In this document: piece by piece, positions 1 through 8,871 of the stretch
Numbering within the stretch: the first letter of the stretch is position 1
Layout: each line of letters opens with the position of its first letter
From: Phosphoribacter sp037045045
Lineage (GTDB): Bacteria > Actinomycetota > Actinomycetes > Actinomycetales > Dermatophilaceae
Direction: 5' to 3'
DNA: 64,000 nucleotides
Assembly: GCA_037045045.1 (NCBI GenBank)
Contig: JBAOHL010000002.1
Location: forward strand, 372,001-436,000
Translations under genes and position numbers: made by a program
Notes under the pieces: model-generated
What the model was told of the DNA's origin: nothing
Database searches by the model: none
The model's input: only the letters and a program-made list of their open reading frames with translations

Positions 1-362
1 CGCCCGAGATAACGCGCCGTGAGCAGCGCCTCCCGGGCCACCGGCAAGTCCGACGTGCCGGCCGCAGCGACGACGACCAGACCCCCGGTCGGGGCCGGGG
101 GCTGCGGCGGCCAGGCGAGCAGGCGGGCGCCCTCGTCGTATGCCGCGTCGGGCAGCGCGGCGAGGACAGCAGCGGCGTGTTCCGGGGCCGCCCGCGTGAA
201 GAGGGCGACCGAACCGGTTGCCGCACCGGCGACGGCCGCGGCGATCGCGCGGACCTGGTCGGGCGTCTTGCCCTCGCAGTAGGTCGCCTCGGGGTAGCCA
301 CGGCGGGCGGTTCGCGCCCAGTCGAGTTCGGCGACGCCCACGAGCGATGGGTCCTCGCTCAT
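1..362 (-). CDS. larB: LarB, nickel-pincer cofactor synthase (3' end beyond window)
   Basis: Partial gene running off the left edge; about 120 N-terminal codons are visible. LarB carboxylates and hydrolyses nicotinic acid adenine dinucleotide, the first step in making the nickel-pincer nucleotide (NPN) cofactor of lactate racemase. The visible part has the family signature ARTARRGYPEATYCEGKTP and later VVVAAAGTSDLPVAREA, the start of the AIR-carboxylase-like domain. The ATG at 362 overlaps the larE stop (ATGA), so the two are translationally coupled. larC would be expected further left but cannot be seen. Identification rests on family recall, not on a search. Confidence 0.88.
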   Translation of the reverse strand, partial: MSEDPSLVGVAELDWARTARRGYPEATYCEGKTPDQVRAIAAAVAGAATGSVALFTRAAPEHAAAVLAALPDAAYDEGARLLAWPPQPPAPTGGLVVVAAAGTSDLPVAREALLTARYLG

Positions 363-1261
363 CCCCGCTCCCGGTCCAGCGCCGCGAGGGTGAAGGCGCC
401 CGACTGCAACCCGGCGGGGTCGACGAGGACCTCCCGGAAACCGGCGGCCCGGAGCCTCGTGACCAGGCGGCGGTGCAGCCGCGGATCCCGCACCCGGGGC
501 AGGTCGGCCAGCGGCAGTTCGACCCGGGCGAGCTCGCCGTGGTGGCGGACTCGGCACTCGCGGAATCCCAGGTCGTGCAGCGCCGCCTCGGCGACTTCGA
601 TCTCTCGCAACGCCTCGGGCGACACCGGCGTCTGGTGCGGGATTCGCGAGGCGAGACACGGTGCGGCCGGCTTGTCCGCTCCGGGGACCGCCAGGAGCCA
701 GGCGACCGCTCGGACGTCCGCCTTGGTCAAGCCCGCTTCGGCAAGAGGGGCGCGGACTGCGTGCTCGACGGCCGCCACGGATCCCGGTCGGTCGGCGCGG
801 GCGGCGTCGTCGGCGTTCTCGCCGTATGCCAGCGAGGTGAGACCGAGGCGCTCGACGACCTCGTCCTCGATCCGGGTGAACAGCTCGCTCTTGCAGTGAT
901 AGCACCGGTCCGCGGCGTTTGCGACGTAGGCCGGGCGCTGCGCCTCTCGCGTGGTTACTTCGACGAGCGGCGCGCCGAGGACGTCGGCGACCTCGTGGGC
1001 CCAGACTCGCTCGGACTCGGCCAGGCTCGGCGACACCCCGAGCAGGGCCACGACGTGGTCCGGTCCGAGTTCGGCCATGGCGAGCGCGAGCAGCACCGAC
1101 GAGTCCACGCCGCCCGAGAAGGCCACCCCGAGGCGCGGTATGCCGCGCAGCAGCGCCCGCACTCGGTCGACGGCGTCGGCGACTCGGGCCGGGGGTACGT
1201 CGGCGCGGGAAACGTCGGAGTGGGGCTGGCGGGCTGTCGACCGGGGCGGACCGACCCTCAC
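359..1261 (-). CDS. larE: LarE, ATP-dependent sulfur transferase for NPN cofactor
   Basis: 300-residue PP-loop protein that adenylates and sulfurates the pyridinium biscarboxylate mononucleotide during NPN cofactor synthesis, with its own cysteine as sulfur source. The PP-loop SGGVDSS is at about residues 49-55, followed by a CYHCKSELF motif and by a PCLASRIP motif whose cysteine is at the place expected for the sacrificial sulfur donor. The CYHC pair could instead belong to an iron-sulfur-dependent LarE; the sequence alone does not decide. The GTG start overlaps the beta-glucuronidase stop (GTGA), placing cofactor synthesis in the same transcript as glucuronide hydrolysis. Confidence 0.9.
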   Translation of the reverse strand: MRVGPPRSTARQPHSDVSRADVPPARVADAVDRVRALLRGIPRLGVAFSGGVDSSVLLALAMAELGPDHVVALLGVSPSLAESERVWAHEVADVLGAPLVEVTTREAQRPAYVANAADRCYHCKSELFTRIEDEVVERLGLTSLAYGENADDAARADRPGSVAAVEHAVRAPLAEAGLTKADVRAVAWLLAVPGADKPAAPCLASRIPHQTPVSPEALREIEVAEAALHDLGFRECRVRHHGELARVELPLADLPRVRDPRLHRRLVTRLRAAGFREVLVDPAGLQSGAFTLAALDRERG

Positions 1262-3057
1262 GCGACCGGGCCCCGCTCGGTGGGGCGGGTCCACCGCTCC
1301 CGCAACGCGAACGCCGCCACCTTGGGTCGCCGGTCGCGGGTGAAGACCCCCTTCTTGTTCCCGTCGACGCGCATGATCCCCGGCGTGGTCATGAAGTCCG
1401 CGAAGTTCCACACGTGCTCGCCGACCACGGCGTCGTTCGCGTCGAAGACCCGATGGTTCATGTCGAGGTAGTCCCGTTGGTACTCCTCGCTCCACGGTTG
1501 GGGAGTCAGCGAGTGAAGGCCCGCGAGAGTGTCCGCACCGTATTCGGTGATGATGATCGGTTTACCCTCGGCAGCCCACCCGGCCAGTTCCGCCGCGAAG
1601 GCCACCTCGGCGCTGGCCAGGTCACCGGTGTGGGTGTACCAGCCGTAGTACCGGTTGATCATGTGGACGTCGGCGAACTGACTGACCCGGCACTTGCCGT
1701 GCGGGGCGAGCATGACGTTGACGAAGCCGACCGGCCGAGTCGGGTCTGCTTCGCGGGCGACGTCGAACAGCGGCCGGAAGTACTCCTGCGCCGCCTCGGT
1801 GTCCGACTCCGGTTCGTTGGCGATGGACCAGAGCACGACGCACGGGTGGTTCTTGTCCCGGGCGACGAGCTCGCGGATCGCCTGGGCGTGCACGGCCTGG
1901 GTCTGGGCGTTGGCCGTGTCCGGCGAGAACGTCGGGTGGCCCTGTTCGCCGAAGATGCCTCCGCCGATTCCCATGTTCAGCCCCACCGCGGCGGTCTCGT
2001 CGATGACGAGGATCCCCCGGCGGTCGGCGTAGTCGAGGACGTCCTCGGAGTAGGGGTAGTGCGACGTGCGGAACGAGTTCGCCCCGATCCACTCCAGCAG
2101 GGCGAAGTCGTGGACCATCATCGCGTCGTTGTGCGCCTTGCCGACGATCGGATGGTCCTCGTGCATCCCGAAACCCTTGAAGTAGAAGGGCTCTCCGTTG
2201 ACGAGGAACTCGGCGCCGCGGACCTCCACGGTGCGCACGCCGACGCTCTGGTGGTATTCGTCGAGCACCTGCCCGCCCTGGACCACCTCGACCCGCAGGT
2301 CGTAGAGGTACCCGTCGCCGGGGGCCCATCGGTGCACGTCGGGGATCCGCAGGCGCCCCGTTGCGCCCTCGGCGCGGCATACCTCGACGCCGTCCGCGTC
2401 GGACAGGACGACGCGCACGGAGCCCGCGTCGGCGCCCACGACCTCCACGGCGTAGTCCACGATGCCGGCCGACCCCGCCAACCCGGTCGTCACCGTGATG
2501 TCCTCGACCCGGATCTCGGGCGTCGAGTGCAGCCACACCGACCGGTGGATGCCGGCGTAGTTGAAGAAGTCGTGCCAGTACACCTGGGCGGTGCGCCCCG
2601 AGGCGCGCGGCTCCAGCGTCCCCGGTGGGATGGACTGGAAGGACAGCGTGTTGTCGACGGCGACGGTCAGCCGGATCGGGCGCCCGGGCGTGAGCAGGGC
2701 TGTGACGTCGGCCTCGAACGGGGTGTACCCGCCCTCGTGATGGCAGACCTCGGTGTCGTCGACCCAGACCGTCGCGCGATGGGTCGCGGACTCGAAGCGC
2801 AGCAGCACGCGTCGCCCGTCCCACCCGCGCGGGACCACGACGGTGCTCTGATACCAGACGTCGCCGACGTGATCGCGCAGCTCGGCGTCGGCGAGCAGGT
2901 CGTTGAAGCTCGCCGGCACGGCCATCGGTCGCGCGCCGGGCAACCGGCCCCGGAACCAGCCCTCGGCTCGACCGACCCCTGCGGCGTCGGGGACGAAGTC
3001 CCACACGCCGTCGATGTTCTTGCGCTCCCGCGTGGCGGTGTCTGCCGGGCGAAGCAT
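1258..3057 (-). CDS. uidA: Beta-glucuronidase, GH2
   Basis: Cleaves beta-D-glucuronides to D-glucuronate and the aglycone. The 599 residues match the length of the E. coli enzyme (603). Order: sugar-binding jelly-roll, immunoglobulin-like domain, then the TIM barrel with SHYPYSEDVLDYADRRG, the acid/base glutamate in SIANEPESD and the nucleophile glutamate in IITEYGAD. No signal peptide, so it is cytosolic and acts on imported glucuronides. The ATG is preceded by AAGGA at a good distance. It is the first gene of the uidA-larE-larB unit and is divergent from the GPH transporter, with a LacI-type palindrome in between. Confidence 0.93.
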   Translation of the reverse strand: MLRPADTATRERKNIDGVWDFVPDAAGVGRAEGWFRGRLPGARPMAVPASFNDLLADAELRDHVGDVWYQSTVVVPRGWDGRRVLLRFESATHRATVWVDDTEVCHHEGGYTPFEADVTALLTPGRPIRLTVAVDNTLSFQSIPPGTLEPRASGRTAQVYWHDFFNYAGIHRSVWLHSTPEIRVEDITVTTGLAGSAGIVDYAVEVVGADAGSVRVVLSDADGVEVCRAEGATGRLRIPDVHRWAPGDGYLYDLRVEVVQGGQVLDEYHQSVGVRTVEVRGAEFLVNGEPFYFKGFGMHEDHPIVGKAHNDAMMVHDFALLEWIGANSFRTSHYPYSEDVLDYADRRGILVIDETAAVGLNMGIGGGIFGEQGHPTFSPDTANAQTQAVHAQAIRELVARDKNHPCVVLWSIANEPESDTEAAQEYFRPLFDVAREADPTRPVGFVNVMLAPHGKCRVSQFADVHMINRYYGWYTHTGDLASAEVAFAAELAGWAAEGKPIIITEYGADTLAGLHSLTPQPWSEEYQRDYLDMNHRVFDANDAVVGEHVWNFADFMTTPGIMRVDGNKKGVFTRDRRPKVAAFALRERWTRPTERGPVA

Positions 3058-3113
3058 GTGACGTCCTTCCGTTCGGGTTCCGGTCTCCCATTCACGCTCA
3101 GAGCACCCCCGCA

Positions 3114-3127
3114 GGCAACCACTTGCC
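3114..3127. promoter_or_regulatory. Putative LacI-family operator GGCAA-N4-TTGCC
   Basis: A perfect 5-bp inverted repeat, GGCAACCACTTGCC, in the 236-bp spacer between the divergent uidA and transporter genes. The same GGCAA-N4-TTGCC pattern recurs at 7415-7428, in the other divergent spacer of this island. Shared palindromes in the two control regions of one catabolic island next to a LacI-type gene are expected of its operator; binding itself is inferred. Confidence 0.55.
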
Positions 3128-3293
3128 GCGAGTTGTCTCGCGTGTCGAAGACCGGCTGACCAGTCCTCGACGGCGTCGACCGAGACGCACGCCATCGAAA
3201 TCTGCAACTCGTGGCAACTCGTGTACGCGACCGGCTCGGTACCGCTGTTCTGTTCCCAGTGATCCGAGTCGTCATTTCCACGAAGGAGCCCAG

Positions 3294-4802
3294 ATGTCCA
3301 CGGCAACCGTTCTGCAAGGGGATCAAGGCGCGCTGGCGAAAGTGAAACCGACCTCGTTGCTGGGGTACGGGCTCGGCGACTTCGGTTGCAACCTCGCGTT
3401 CGCTTTGAGCACGACCTTCCTGCTCTTTTACTACACCGACGTCGCGGGCCTGTCCGCCGCCGCCGTGGGCACGATGTTCCTCGTCGTGCGGCTGTGGGAC
3501 GCCTTCGCCGACCTCATCGCCGGGCGGGCAGTGGACTCGACGATGACGCGCTGGGGCAAGTTCCGTCCGTTCATCCTCTTCGGGGCCGTGCCCCTGCTCT
3601 TCCTGTCGTACCTGACCTTCAACGTCCCCACCCAGTGGCGCGGCGACCCGACCGCACCGCTGGCCAGCGGCCCGGGCATCCTTTACGCCTACCTGTCGTA
3701 TGCCGTCCTCGGCCTGCTGTACTCGATGGTCAACATCCCCTACGGGTCCCTCGCGTCGGCGATGAGCCAGTCGGTCCACCAACGCGCCAAGCTCGTCGCC
3801 GCCCGAGCGTTCGGGTCGGCCACCAGCGGTGTCTTCCTCACCTACATCATCGCCCCGAAGATCGCCGACCTGCAGAAGAAGTCCGGCCCACTGCTCGACA
3901 ACCTCAGGAAGGACCCGACCAACCCCGCACTGCGCGCCCAGTCGCAGCAACTGCAGAGCGACCTGCAGTCGGTCTTCACCCAGACCACCCTGTTGTTCAT
4001 CGTCCTGGGCACGGCAAGCTTCCTGATGACCTTCCTCTGGTGTCGTGAGGGAGTCGTGCGTACCGCCCCGAAGACGACGATCAAGCAGACCTTCGCCACC
4101 CTCAAGCACAACAAGCCCCTGGCCATCCTCTGTGGCGCGAGCTTCTTCTACCTCACCGGCGTCAACGCCGTCGGACCGGCGACCGCCTACTACGCGAGGT
4201 ACATCCTCGGCGACACCGCCCTGACCGCGCCGATCACGCTGGTCAATTCCGGCATCGCCCTGCTCATCACGCCGCTCATCCCGGCGATCATCAACCGGGT
4301 CGGCAAGAAGACCCTGTTCCAGTACTGCGGCCTGTTCACCATCGCCGGCGGAGTCGCCCTGTTCTTCTCGCCCGCCGGGGCCGTGGCCATCGCCCTGGTC
4401 TTCCTCGCCGTCAAGGGAGTCGGTGCCTCGCTCATCAACACGACGATGTTCGGTCTCGAGGCCGACACGGTCGAGTACGGCGAGTGGAAGTCCGGCCAGC
4501 GCACCGAGGGCGCGACGTACGCGATCTTCTCGTTCACCCGCAAGGTCACGCAGTCCCTGGGCGGTGCCGCCGGCGCATGGCTGCTGGCCTGGGGTGGGTA
4601 CGTCGGCGGCGCCTCGGTGCAGCCCGAGTCGGCCCTCACCGCGATCCGGGCGGCCATCGGTCTGGTCCCGGCGCTCTGTGCCCTGGTCGCGATGATCGTC
4701 TTCATCCGCTATCCGCTCAACGACAACCTCTTCCGCAAGATCCGCAACGAGGTCGAGACCCGCAAGCGGGCGCAACTCGTCGGGTCGGACCCGGCTTCCT
4801 AG
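3294..4802 (+). CDS. GPH-family glucuronide:cation symporter
   Basis: A 502-residue polytopic membrane protein with about 12 hydrophobic segments. It starts with SLLGYGLGDFGCNLAF and carries RLWDAFADLIAGRAVDS..RWGKFRPFI after the second helix, the signature of glycoside-pentoside-hexuronide symporters (UidB, MelB, XylP). It has an unusually long loop (about residues 190-225) rich in Gln and Asp between mid-protein helices. Position opposite uidA and next to its LacI regulator makes import of glucuronides the likely job. GAAGGAG sits 7 bases before the ATG. Confidence 0.88.
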   Translation: MSTATVLQGDQGALAKVKPTSLLGYGLGDFGCNLAFALSTTFLLFYYTDVAGLSAAAVGTMFLVVRLWDAFADLIAGRAVDSTMTRWGKFRPFILFGAVPLLFLSYLTFNVPTQWRGDPTAPLASGPGILYAYLSYAVLGLLYSMVNIPYGSLASAMSQSVHQRAKLVAARAFGSATSGVFLTYIIAPKIADLQKKSGPLLDNLRKDPTNPALRAQSQQLQSDLQSVFTQTTLLFIVLGTASFLMTFLWCREGVVRTAPKTTIKQTFATLKHNKPLAILCGASFFYLTGVNAVGPATAYYARYILGDTALTAPITLVNSGIALLITPLIPAIINRVGKKTLFQYCGLFTIAGGVALFFSPAGAVAIALVFLAVKGVGASLINTTMFGLEADTVEYGEWKSGQRTEGATYAIFSFTRKVTQSLGGAAGAWLLAWGGYVGGASVQPESALTAIRAAIGLVPALCALVAMIVFIRYPLNDNLFRKIRNEVETRKRAQLVGSDPAS

Positions 4803-4842
4803 GTCGCCACCACAGCGCCGCACCGACGACGCCACCACGAAC

Positions 4843-4884
4843 GCACCCGCGGGGCCCTGCGATCAGGCTGGGCCCCGCGGGTGC
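4843..4884 (+). terminator. Strong GC hairpin after the transporter gene
   Basis: Perfect 15-bp stem (4843-4857 pairing with 4870-4884) with a 12-base loop, 40 bases after the transporter stop. There is no T-run, as is common for terminators in high-GC actinobacteria. It separates the transporter from the following LacI gene. Confidence 0.75.
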
Positions 4885-4947
4885 TCCCGCGCGCCATTGC
4901 CGTGGGGCGCATTGTCATCGCGACAGGCTCGCCCATAAGGTCGGCCT

Positions 4948-5976
4948 GTGAGCCCGACCGGCCCCGGCGAGACGCCCAACGAGGTGACGATCTACGACGT
5001 CGCCGAAGCTGCCGGGGTGAGTCCGTCGACGGTCTCCAGGGCGTTCTCGCGACCGGGACGGGTCAGTTGGCGTACCGCCGAACGGGTCCGCGCCGTGGCG
5101 GAACAGATGGGCTATCGCACCGACTCGATCGGCCAGCCACGTTTGCCGGCCCGTTTCCACACCATCGGCGTGGCCACCTCCGACATCACCAACCCGTTCT
5201 TCTTCTCCATCGTCCGTGGGGCCGAATCGGCGGCCTCGAAGGCCGGCTACACGCTGTTGCTCACGGACACCCAGGAATCGGGGGTGATCGAGCAGGAGAC
5301 GTTGGCCCGCGCGTTGCCGATCATCGACGGGATGGTCATCGTCACCTCCCGCACGTCCGATACGGTGCTGCGCTCCATCGCCAAGCAGGTCCCCGTGGTC
5401 ATCCTCAACCGCCACGTGCCCGGTTTGCCGTGCGTCGTCCCGGACACCGCCCGAGGGATGCACCGGGCGGTCGAACACTTGGCGGGGTTGGGCCATCGCC
5501 GGATCTGTTACGTCAGCGGACCAGAGGCCTCGTGGGCCGACGGCGTGAGGTGGCGAGCCATGGGGGAGGCGGCCCACGAGCGGGGCCTGGCCCTCTCCCG
5601 GGTGGGTCCGTTCGCGCCGACCGTCGTCGGGGGCGCAACCGCCGCGTCCGCCGTCCGCGACAAGGAGGTCACGGCCGTGGTCACGTACAACGACGTCATG
5701 GCCATCGGGCTGTCCCGAGCCCTGCAAGCCAGCGGCCTCGCGGTGCCACGGGATCTGTCCATCGTCGGGTTCGACAACACCTTCGCCAGCGACCTGGTCA
5801 GCCCGAGCCTGACCACGGTGGCCGCGCCGTTGCGCAGCCTCGGCGAGGCCGGCGTCAACACCGTCGTCGCGATCACCAAGGGCGCCAAGCCGGCGACGGA
5901 TCGTCCCCACGTGCTGCCGACGAGACTCGTCGTCCGCGAATCGACAGGGCCCCCGCCCGGCCCTGGATCGGCCTAG
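4948..5976 (+). CDS. LacI-family repressor of the glucuronide island
   Basis: 342 residues. The N-terminal LacI helix-turn-helix is TIYDVAEAAGVSPSTVSRAF with the hinge helix after it, followed by a periplasmic-binding-protein-like sensor domain (TIGVATSDITNPFF, then SIVGFDNTF near the C-terminus). It most likely represses the island until glucuronate, fructuronate or a related acid binds. The GTG at 4948 is the only start that keeps the DNA-binding domain near the N-terminus. Its stop overlaps the convergent larA stop by 4 bp. Likely sites are the GGCAA/TTGCC palindromes at 3114 and 7415. Confidence 0.87.
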   Translation: MSPTGPGETPNEVTIYDVAEAAGVSPSTVSRAFSRPGRVSWRTAERVRAVAEQMGYRTDSIGQPRLPARFHTIGVATSDITNPFFFSIVRGAESAASKAGYTLLLTDTQESGVIEQETLARALPIIDGMVIVTSRTSDTVLRSIAKQVPVVILNRHVPGLPCVVPDTARGMHRAVEHLAGLGHRRICYVSGPEASWADGVRWRAMGEAAHERGLALSRVGPFAPTVVGGATAASAVRDKEVTAVVTYNDVMAIGLSRALQASGLAVPRDLSIVGFDNTFASDLVSPSLTTVAAPLRSLGEAGVNTVVAITKGAKPATDRPHVLPTRLVVRESTGPPPGPGSA

Positions 5977-7271
5977 GCCCGGACCCGATAGAGCACCTCA
6001 CCCGCGTTCGGCACGACGAACACCTCTGGGTCGGCCTGCCATGCGTCGATATCGATCTCGTCCGGGTCGAGGTAGCCGAGGTTGATCGATTCGCACACCT
6101 CGCGCGGGATCCGGGTCGCCAGGGTGACCCGGACTCGCAGTCGTTCTTCGCCGGTCTCCCGGTCGTACGTTCCCTGACCCCGCAGGTGGGTCGAGTGGGC
6201 GAGCACTCCCCAGTGGACGTCCTTGAACCGGTCCCACTGGGCGACGAAGTAGTCGCGGCAGTGGTAGCCGATCTCGTAGATCTCGTGGTGTGTCTCGGAC
6301 ACCTCGGTGACGTGGGGGGCGTAGATGACGACCTCGCCGCCGTCGGCGACAGCAGGTTCGAGCTTGTAGAAGCCCTTCGCCGCGGTCCAGATGTCCTCGT
6401 AGCGCTCGGGCATGATCGACAACACCCGGCGGAACGGCTGGTCGACGTATTCGACGTGGGTCTGCGCGGCGATCGCCGCGGTCGCCGCCCAGGCGTCCTC
6501 CGCGGTGCCGAACGCTGCCGCCTCCAGGTCCCCGGTGCCCGAACGGACGACGCAGCACAAGGCGAGCCGGCGAGTGGGGATCAGCGCCGCCCCCTCGTTG
6601 ATCATCGCCCGCACCGGGGTGATCCCCGTGGTCCCGATGATCTCGTAACTGGTGATGAGCGCCCCGACCCAGTGGGTCATGTCGATGAACTCCTGGGAGG
6701 CCACCCCGGGGATGAAGTACTTGTTGCCCCCGGAGATCCCGACGACCTCGTGCGGGAAGACCGGGCCGACGACGATGGCAAGGTCCGACTCGACGACGTA
6801 CCGGTTGATGGCGATGTCCGCGCCGACGGCGAGCCGACCCTGCGACAACTCGGCGATCCGCTCCCCGGAGATGTGCCCGACGACGACGAGCTTGTCCGGG
6901 TCGGCCCATTCGTGGTTGACGATGCTCATGCCGGGGTATGCCGCGCCGAGGTCCGCCGGTTGCCCCGGCCCCCCGACGCCGAAGAGCCGGTCGATCTCGT
7001 CCGGCTCCATGTACGAGTGCGTCCCCAAGGCGATGACGGCGGTCAGCGATCCGACCCGACCGACCAGATGCCGGTGCATGACCCGCATGAGCATGGGCAG
7101 CGGGCACGACCGCGTGCCGTCCGGCACGACGAGAGCCACCGCGGCGCCGTCGATCGGCAGATCACGCAGCTGGTCGGCGACGAAGGCGTCGAGGGCCGAC
7201 TCGGTGAGGACCTCGTGGGGGCCGCCGAGCAGGGCACACGGAACGGATGCGGCCAGCAGGGTCGCAGACAA
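5973..7271 (-). CDS. LarA-family nickel-pincer 2-hydroxyacid racemase/epimerase
   Basis: 432 residues. LarA enzymes use NPN, bound covalently to a lysine, to racemise lactate or epimerise other 2-hydroxyacids by hydride transfer. Visible: VPDGTRS (cofactor-binding D and R), GTHSYM (catalytic His), FPHEVVGISGGNKYFIPG (nickel-binding His at about 174, cofactor Lys at about 184) and a further His 16 residues on in DMTHW; the His-Lys-His spacing equals that of the Lactobacillus enzyme. I chose the TTG at 7271, which has GAGGAG 5 bases upstream, because it gives family length. Placed between uidA/larE/larB and uronate genes, D-mannonate/D-gluconate 2-epimerase is more likely than lactate racemase. 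Substrate is inferred. Confidence 0.85.
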   Translation of the reverse strand: MSATLLAASVPCALLGGPHEVLTESALDAFVADQLRDLPIDGAAVALVVPDGTRSCPLPMLMRVMHRHLVGRVGSLTAVIALGTHSYMEPDEIDRLFGVGGPGQPADLGAAYPGMSIVNHEWADPDKLVVVGHISGERIAELSQGRLAVGADIAINRYVVESDLAIVVGPVFPHEVVGISGGNKYFIPGVASQEFIDMTHWVGALITSYEIIGTTGITPVRAMINEGAALIPTRRLALCCVVRSGTGDLEAAAFGTAEDAWAATAAIAAQTHVEYVDQPFRRVLSIMPERYEDIWTAAKGFYKLEPAVADGGEVVIYAPHVTEVSETHHEIYEIGYHCRDYFVAQWDRFKDVHWGVLAHSTHLRGQGTYDRETGEERLRVRVTLATRIPREVCESINLGYLDPDEIDIDAWQADPEVFVVPNAGEVLYRVRA

Positions 7272-7335
7272 GGCGGCTCCTCGCGACGAGAGGACGGGTG
7301 GCGATGCCTCGATTGACCCACGCCGGCGCGGCGCG

Positions 7336-7350
7336 GGCAAGCGCGTTGCC
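7336..7350. promoter_or_regulatory. Possible secondary operator half-sites GGCAA-N5-TTGCC
   Basis: Same half-sites as the putative LacI operators but with a 5-base spacer, between larA and uxaC. Together with 7415-7428 it could allow looping or cooperative binding across the divergent promoters. Weaker than the two 4-base-spacer copies. Confidence 0.35.
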
Positions 7351-7414
7351 GCCACTTGGCGCCCCGAAAGCCGTTCGGGATACCCATTCCGAGCACACCC
7401 CCCGAGCAACCGTT

Positions 7415-7428
7415 GGCAACCCGTTGCC
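7415..7428. promoter_or_regulatory. Putative LacI-family operator GGCAA-N4-TTGCC
   Basis: Perfect palindromic arms (GGCAACCCGTTGCC) 31 bp before the uxaC start, in the spacer shared with the divergent larA homologue. It matches the copy at 3114-3127, so both divergent control regions of the island carry it. Likely target of the LacI-type protein encoded at 4948. Confidence 0.55.
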
Positions 7429-7458
7429 GCCCCCATCGGGCGACCGGAGGATGGTCGT

Positions 7459-8871
7459 ATGAGCGTGCCGATGTCGCTGCACCCCGACCGACTCCTCCCC
7501 GCCGACCCCGGGACGCGCAGTGTCGCCCGCCGGATCTACGCAACGGTCGCGGATCTGCCGATCCTCTCTCCGCACAGCCACGTCCCGCCCGAGTGGATCG
7601 CCGAGGACGTCCCGTTCCGCGACCCGACCTCGCTGCTCATCACCCCCGACCACTACGTCAACCGGATGCTGCACGCCCGAGGGGTGTCGCTGGCCGACCT
7701 CGGGGTGGGCCAGGGGGAGTTGTCCGAAGCCGACTCCCGCCGGGCCTTCCGGCTGCTGTGCGAGCACTGGCCGGCCTACCGGGGCACCCCGGTGCGCTAC
7801 TGGCTGGAGAACGAGCTCGTCGACATCTTCGGCGTGACCGTGCGCCCGAGCGCGGACACCGCCGACGCGATCTACGACCGGATCGCCGACTGGATCGCCC
7901 TGGATTCCTCGCGCCCGCGAGCGCTCATGGACTCCTTCGACATCGAGGTCCTGGCGACGACCGACGACCCGTGCGACGACCTGCGTCACCACCAGGCTCT
8001 CGCCGACGACCCGACGTTCACCCGCCGGGTCGTGCCGACGTTCCGCCCGGACCGTTACCTCGAACCGGGCCGCGCGGACTGGGTCGAACTGGTCGACCGC
8101 CTCGGCGAGGTGTCCGGTGAGGACGCCGGCACGTACGCCGGCTACCTCGCCGCGTTGGAGAACCGCCGCGCGTACTTCAAGGCCCACGGCGCGGTCTCGA
8201 CCGACCACAGCCATCCCGACCTGCGCACCGACATCCTCGAGGAGGCCGAGGCCGCCCGGGCGTATGCCGCGGCCCGCGCCGGCACGGCATCCCCACAGGA
8301 ATGCCGGGCCTTGCAGCGGCACATGGTGTCGCAGATGGCCCGGATGTCCCACGAGGACGGCTTGACGATGACCCTGCACCCGGCGGTGGCGCGCAACCAC
8401 CACCGGCCGACCTTCGAGCGGTTCGGCGCCGACGTCGGCGCGGACATCCCCGTCCACGTCGAGGCGACCGAGGCCCTCGCGCCGCTGCTCAACGCCTACG
8501 GCACGTCGCCGAACTTCAACCTCGTCGTCTTCACCATGGACGAGACGCTCTACTCCAGGGAACTCGCGCCGCTGGCCGGCTTCTACCCGGTCATGTACGT
8601 CGGCGTGCCGTGGTGGTTCATCGACGCGCCCGACGCGATCCGACGCTTCCGCCGCGCCACCACCGAGGCGGCCGGCTTCACCCGGACCTCGGGATTCATC
8701 GACGACACCCGCGCGTTCTGTTCCATTCCGGCCCGCCACGACATGTCGCGCCGGCTCGACTGCGGCTACCTGGCCGAACTCGTCGTCGAGCATCGACTCG
8801 ACGAGGACGAGGCGATCGAGGTCGCTCACGAGTTGGTCGCCGAGAACCCCAGGACGGTGTTCACGCTGTGA
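7459..8871 (+). CDS. uxaC: Uronate isomerase
   Basis: Converts D-glucuronate to D-fructuronate (and galacturonate to tagaturonate). The 470 residues equal the E. coli UxaC length. The amidohydrolase-like fold shows the N-terminal metal-binding motif PILSPHSHVPPEWI and the later DTRAFCSIPARHDMSRR segment typical of the family. GGAGG lies 8 bases before the ATG. Its stop overlaps the GTG of the next gene (GTGA), so it forms a tight operon with the reductase and kinase. Cytosolic. Confidence 0.94.
   Translation: MSVPMSLHPDRLLPADPGTRSVARRIYATVADLPILSPHSHVPPEWIAEDVPFRDPTSLLITPDHYVNRMLHARGVSLADLGVGQGELSEADSRRAFRLLCEHWPAYRGTPVRYWLENELVDIFGVTVRPSADTADAIYDRIADWIALDSSRPRALMDSFDIEVLATTDDPCDDLRHHQALADDPTFTRRVVPTFRPDRYLEPGRADWVELVDRLGEVSGEDAGTYAGYLAALENRRAYFKAHGAVSTDHSHPDLRTDILEEAEAARAYAAARAGTASPQECRALQRHMVSQMARMSHEDGLTMTLHPAVARNHHRPTFERFGADVGADIPVHVEATEALAPLLNAYGTSPNFNLVVFTMDETLYSRELAPLAGFYPVMYVGVPWWFIDAPDAIRRFRRATTEAAGFTRTSGFIDDTRAFCSIPARHDMSRRLDCGYLAELVVEHRLDEDEAIEVAHELVAENPRTVFTL

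Noticed and set aside
919..4838. Very long open frames opposite uidA and the GPH transporter (over 700 codons)
   Set aside because: They are antisense shadows of GC-rich genes, with Arg/Asp/Gly-heavy composition, no family motifs and full overlap with well-supported genes.
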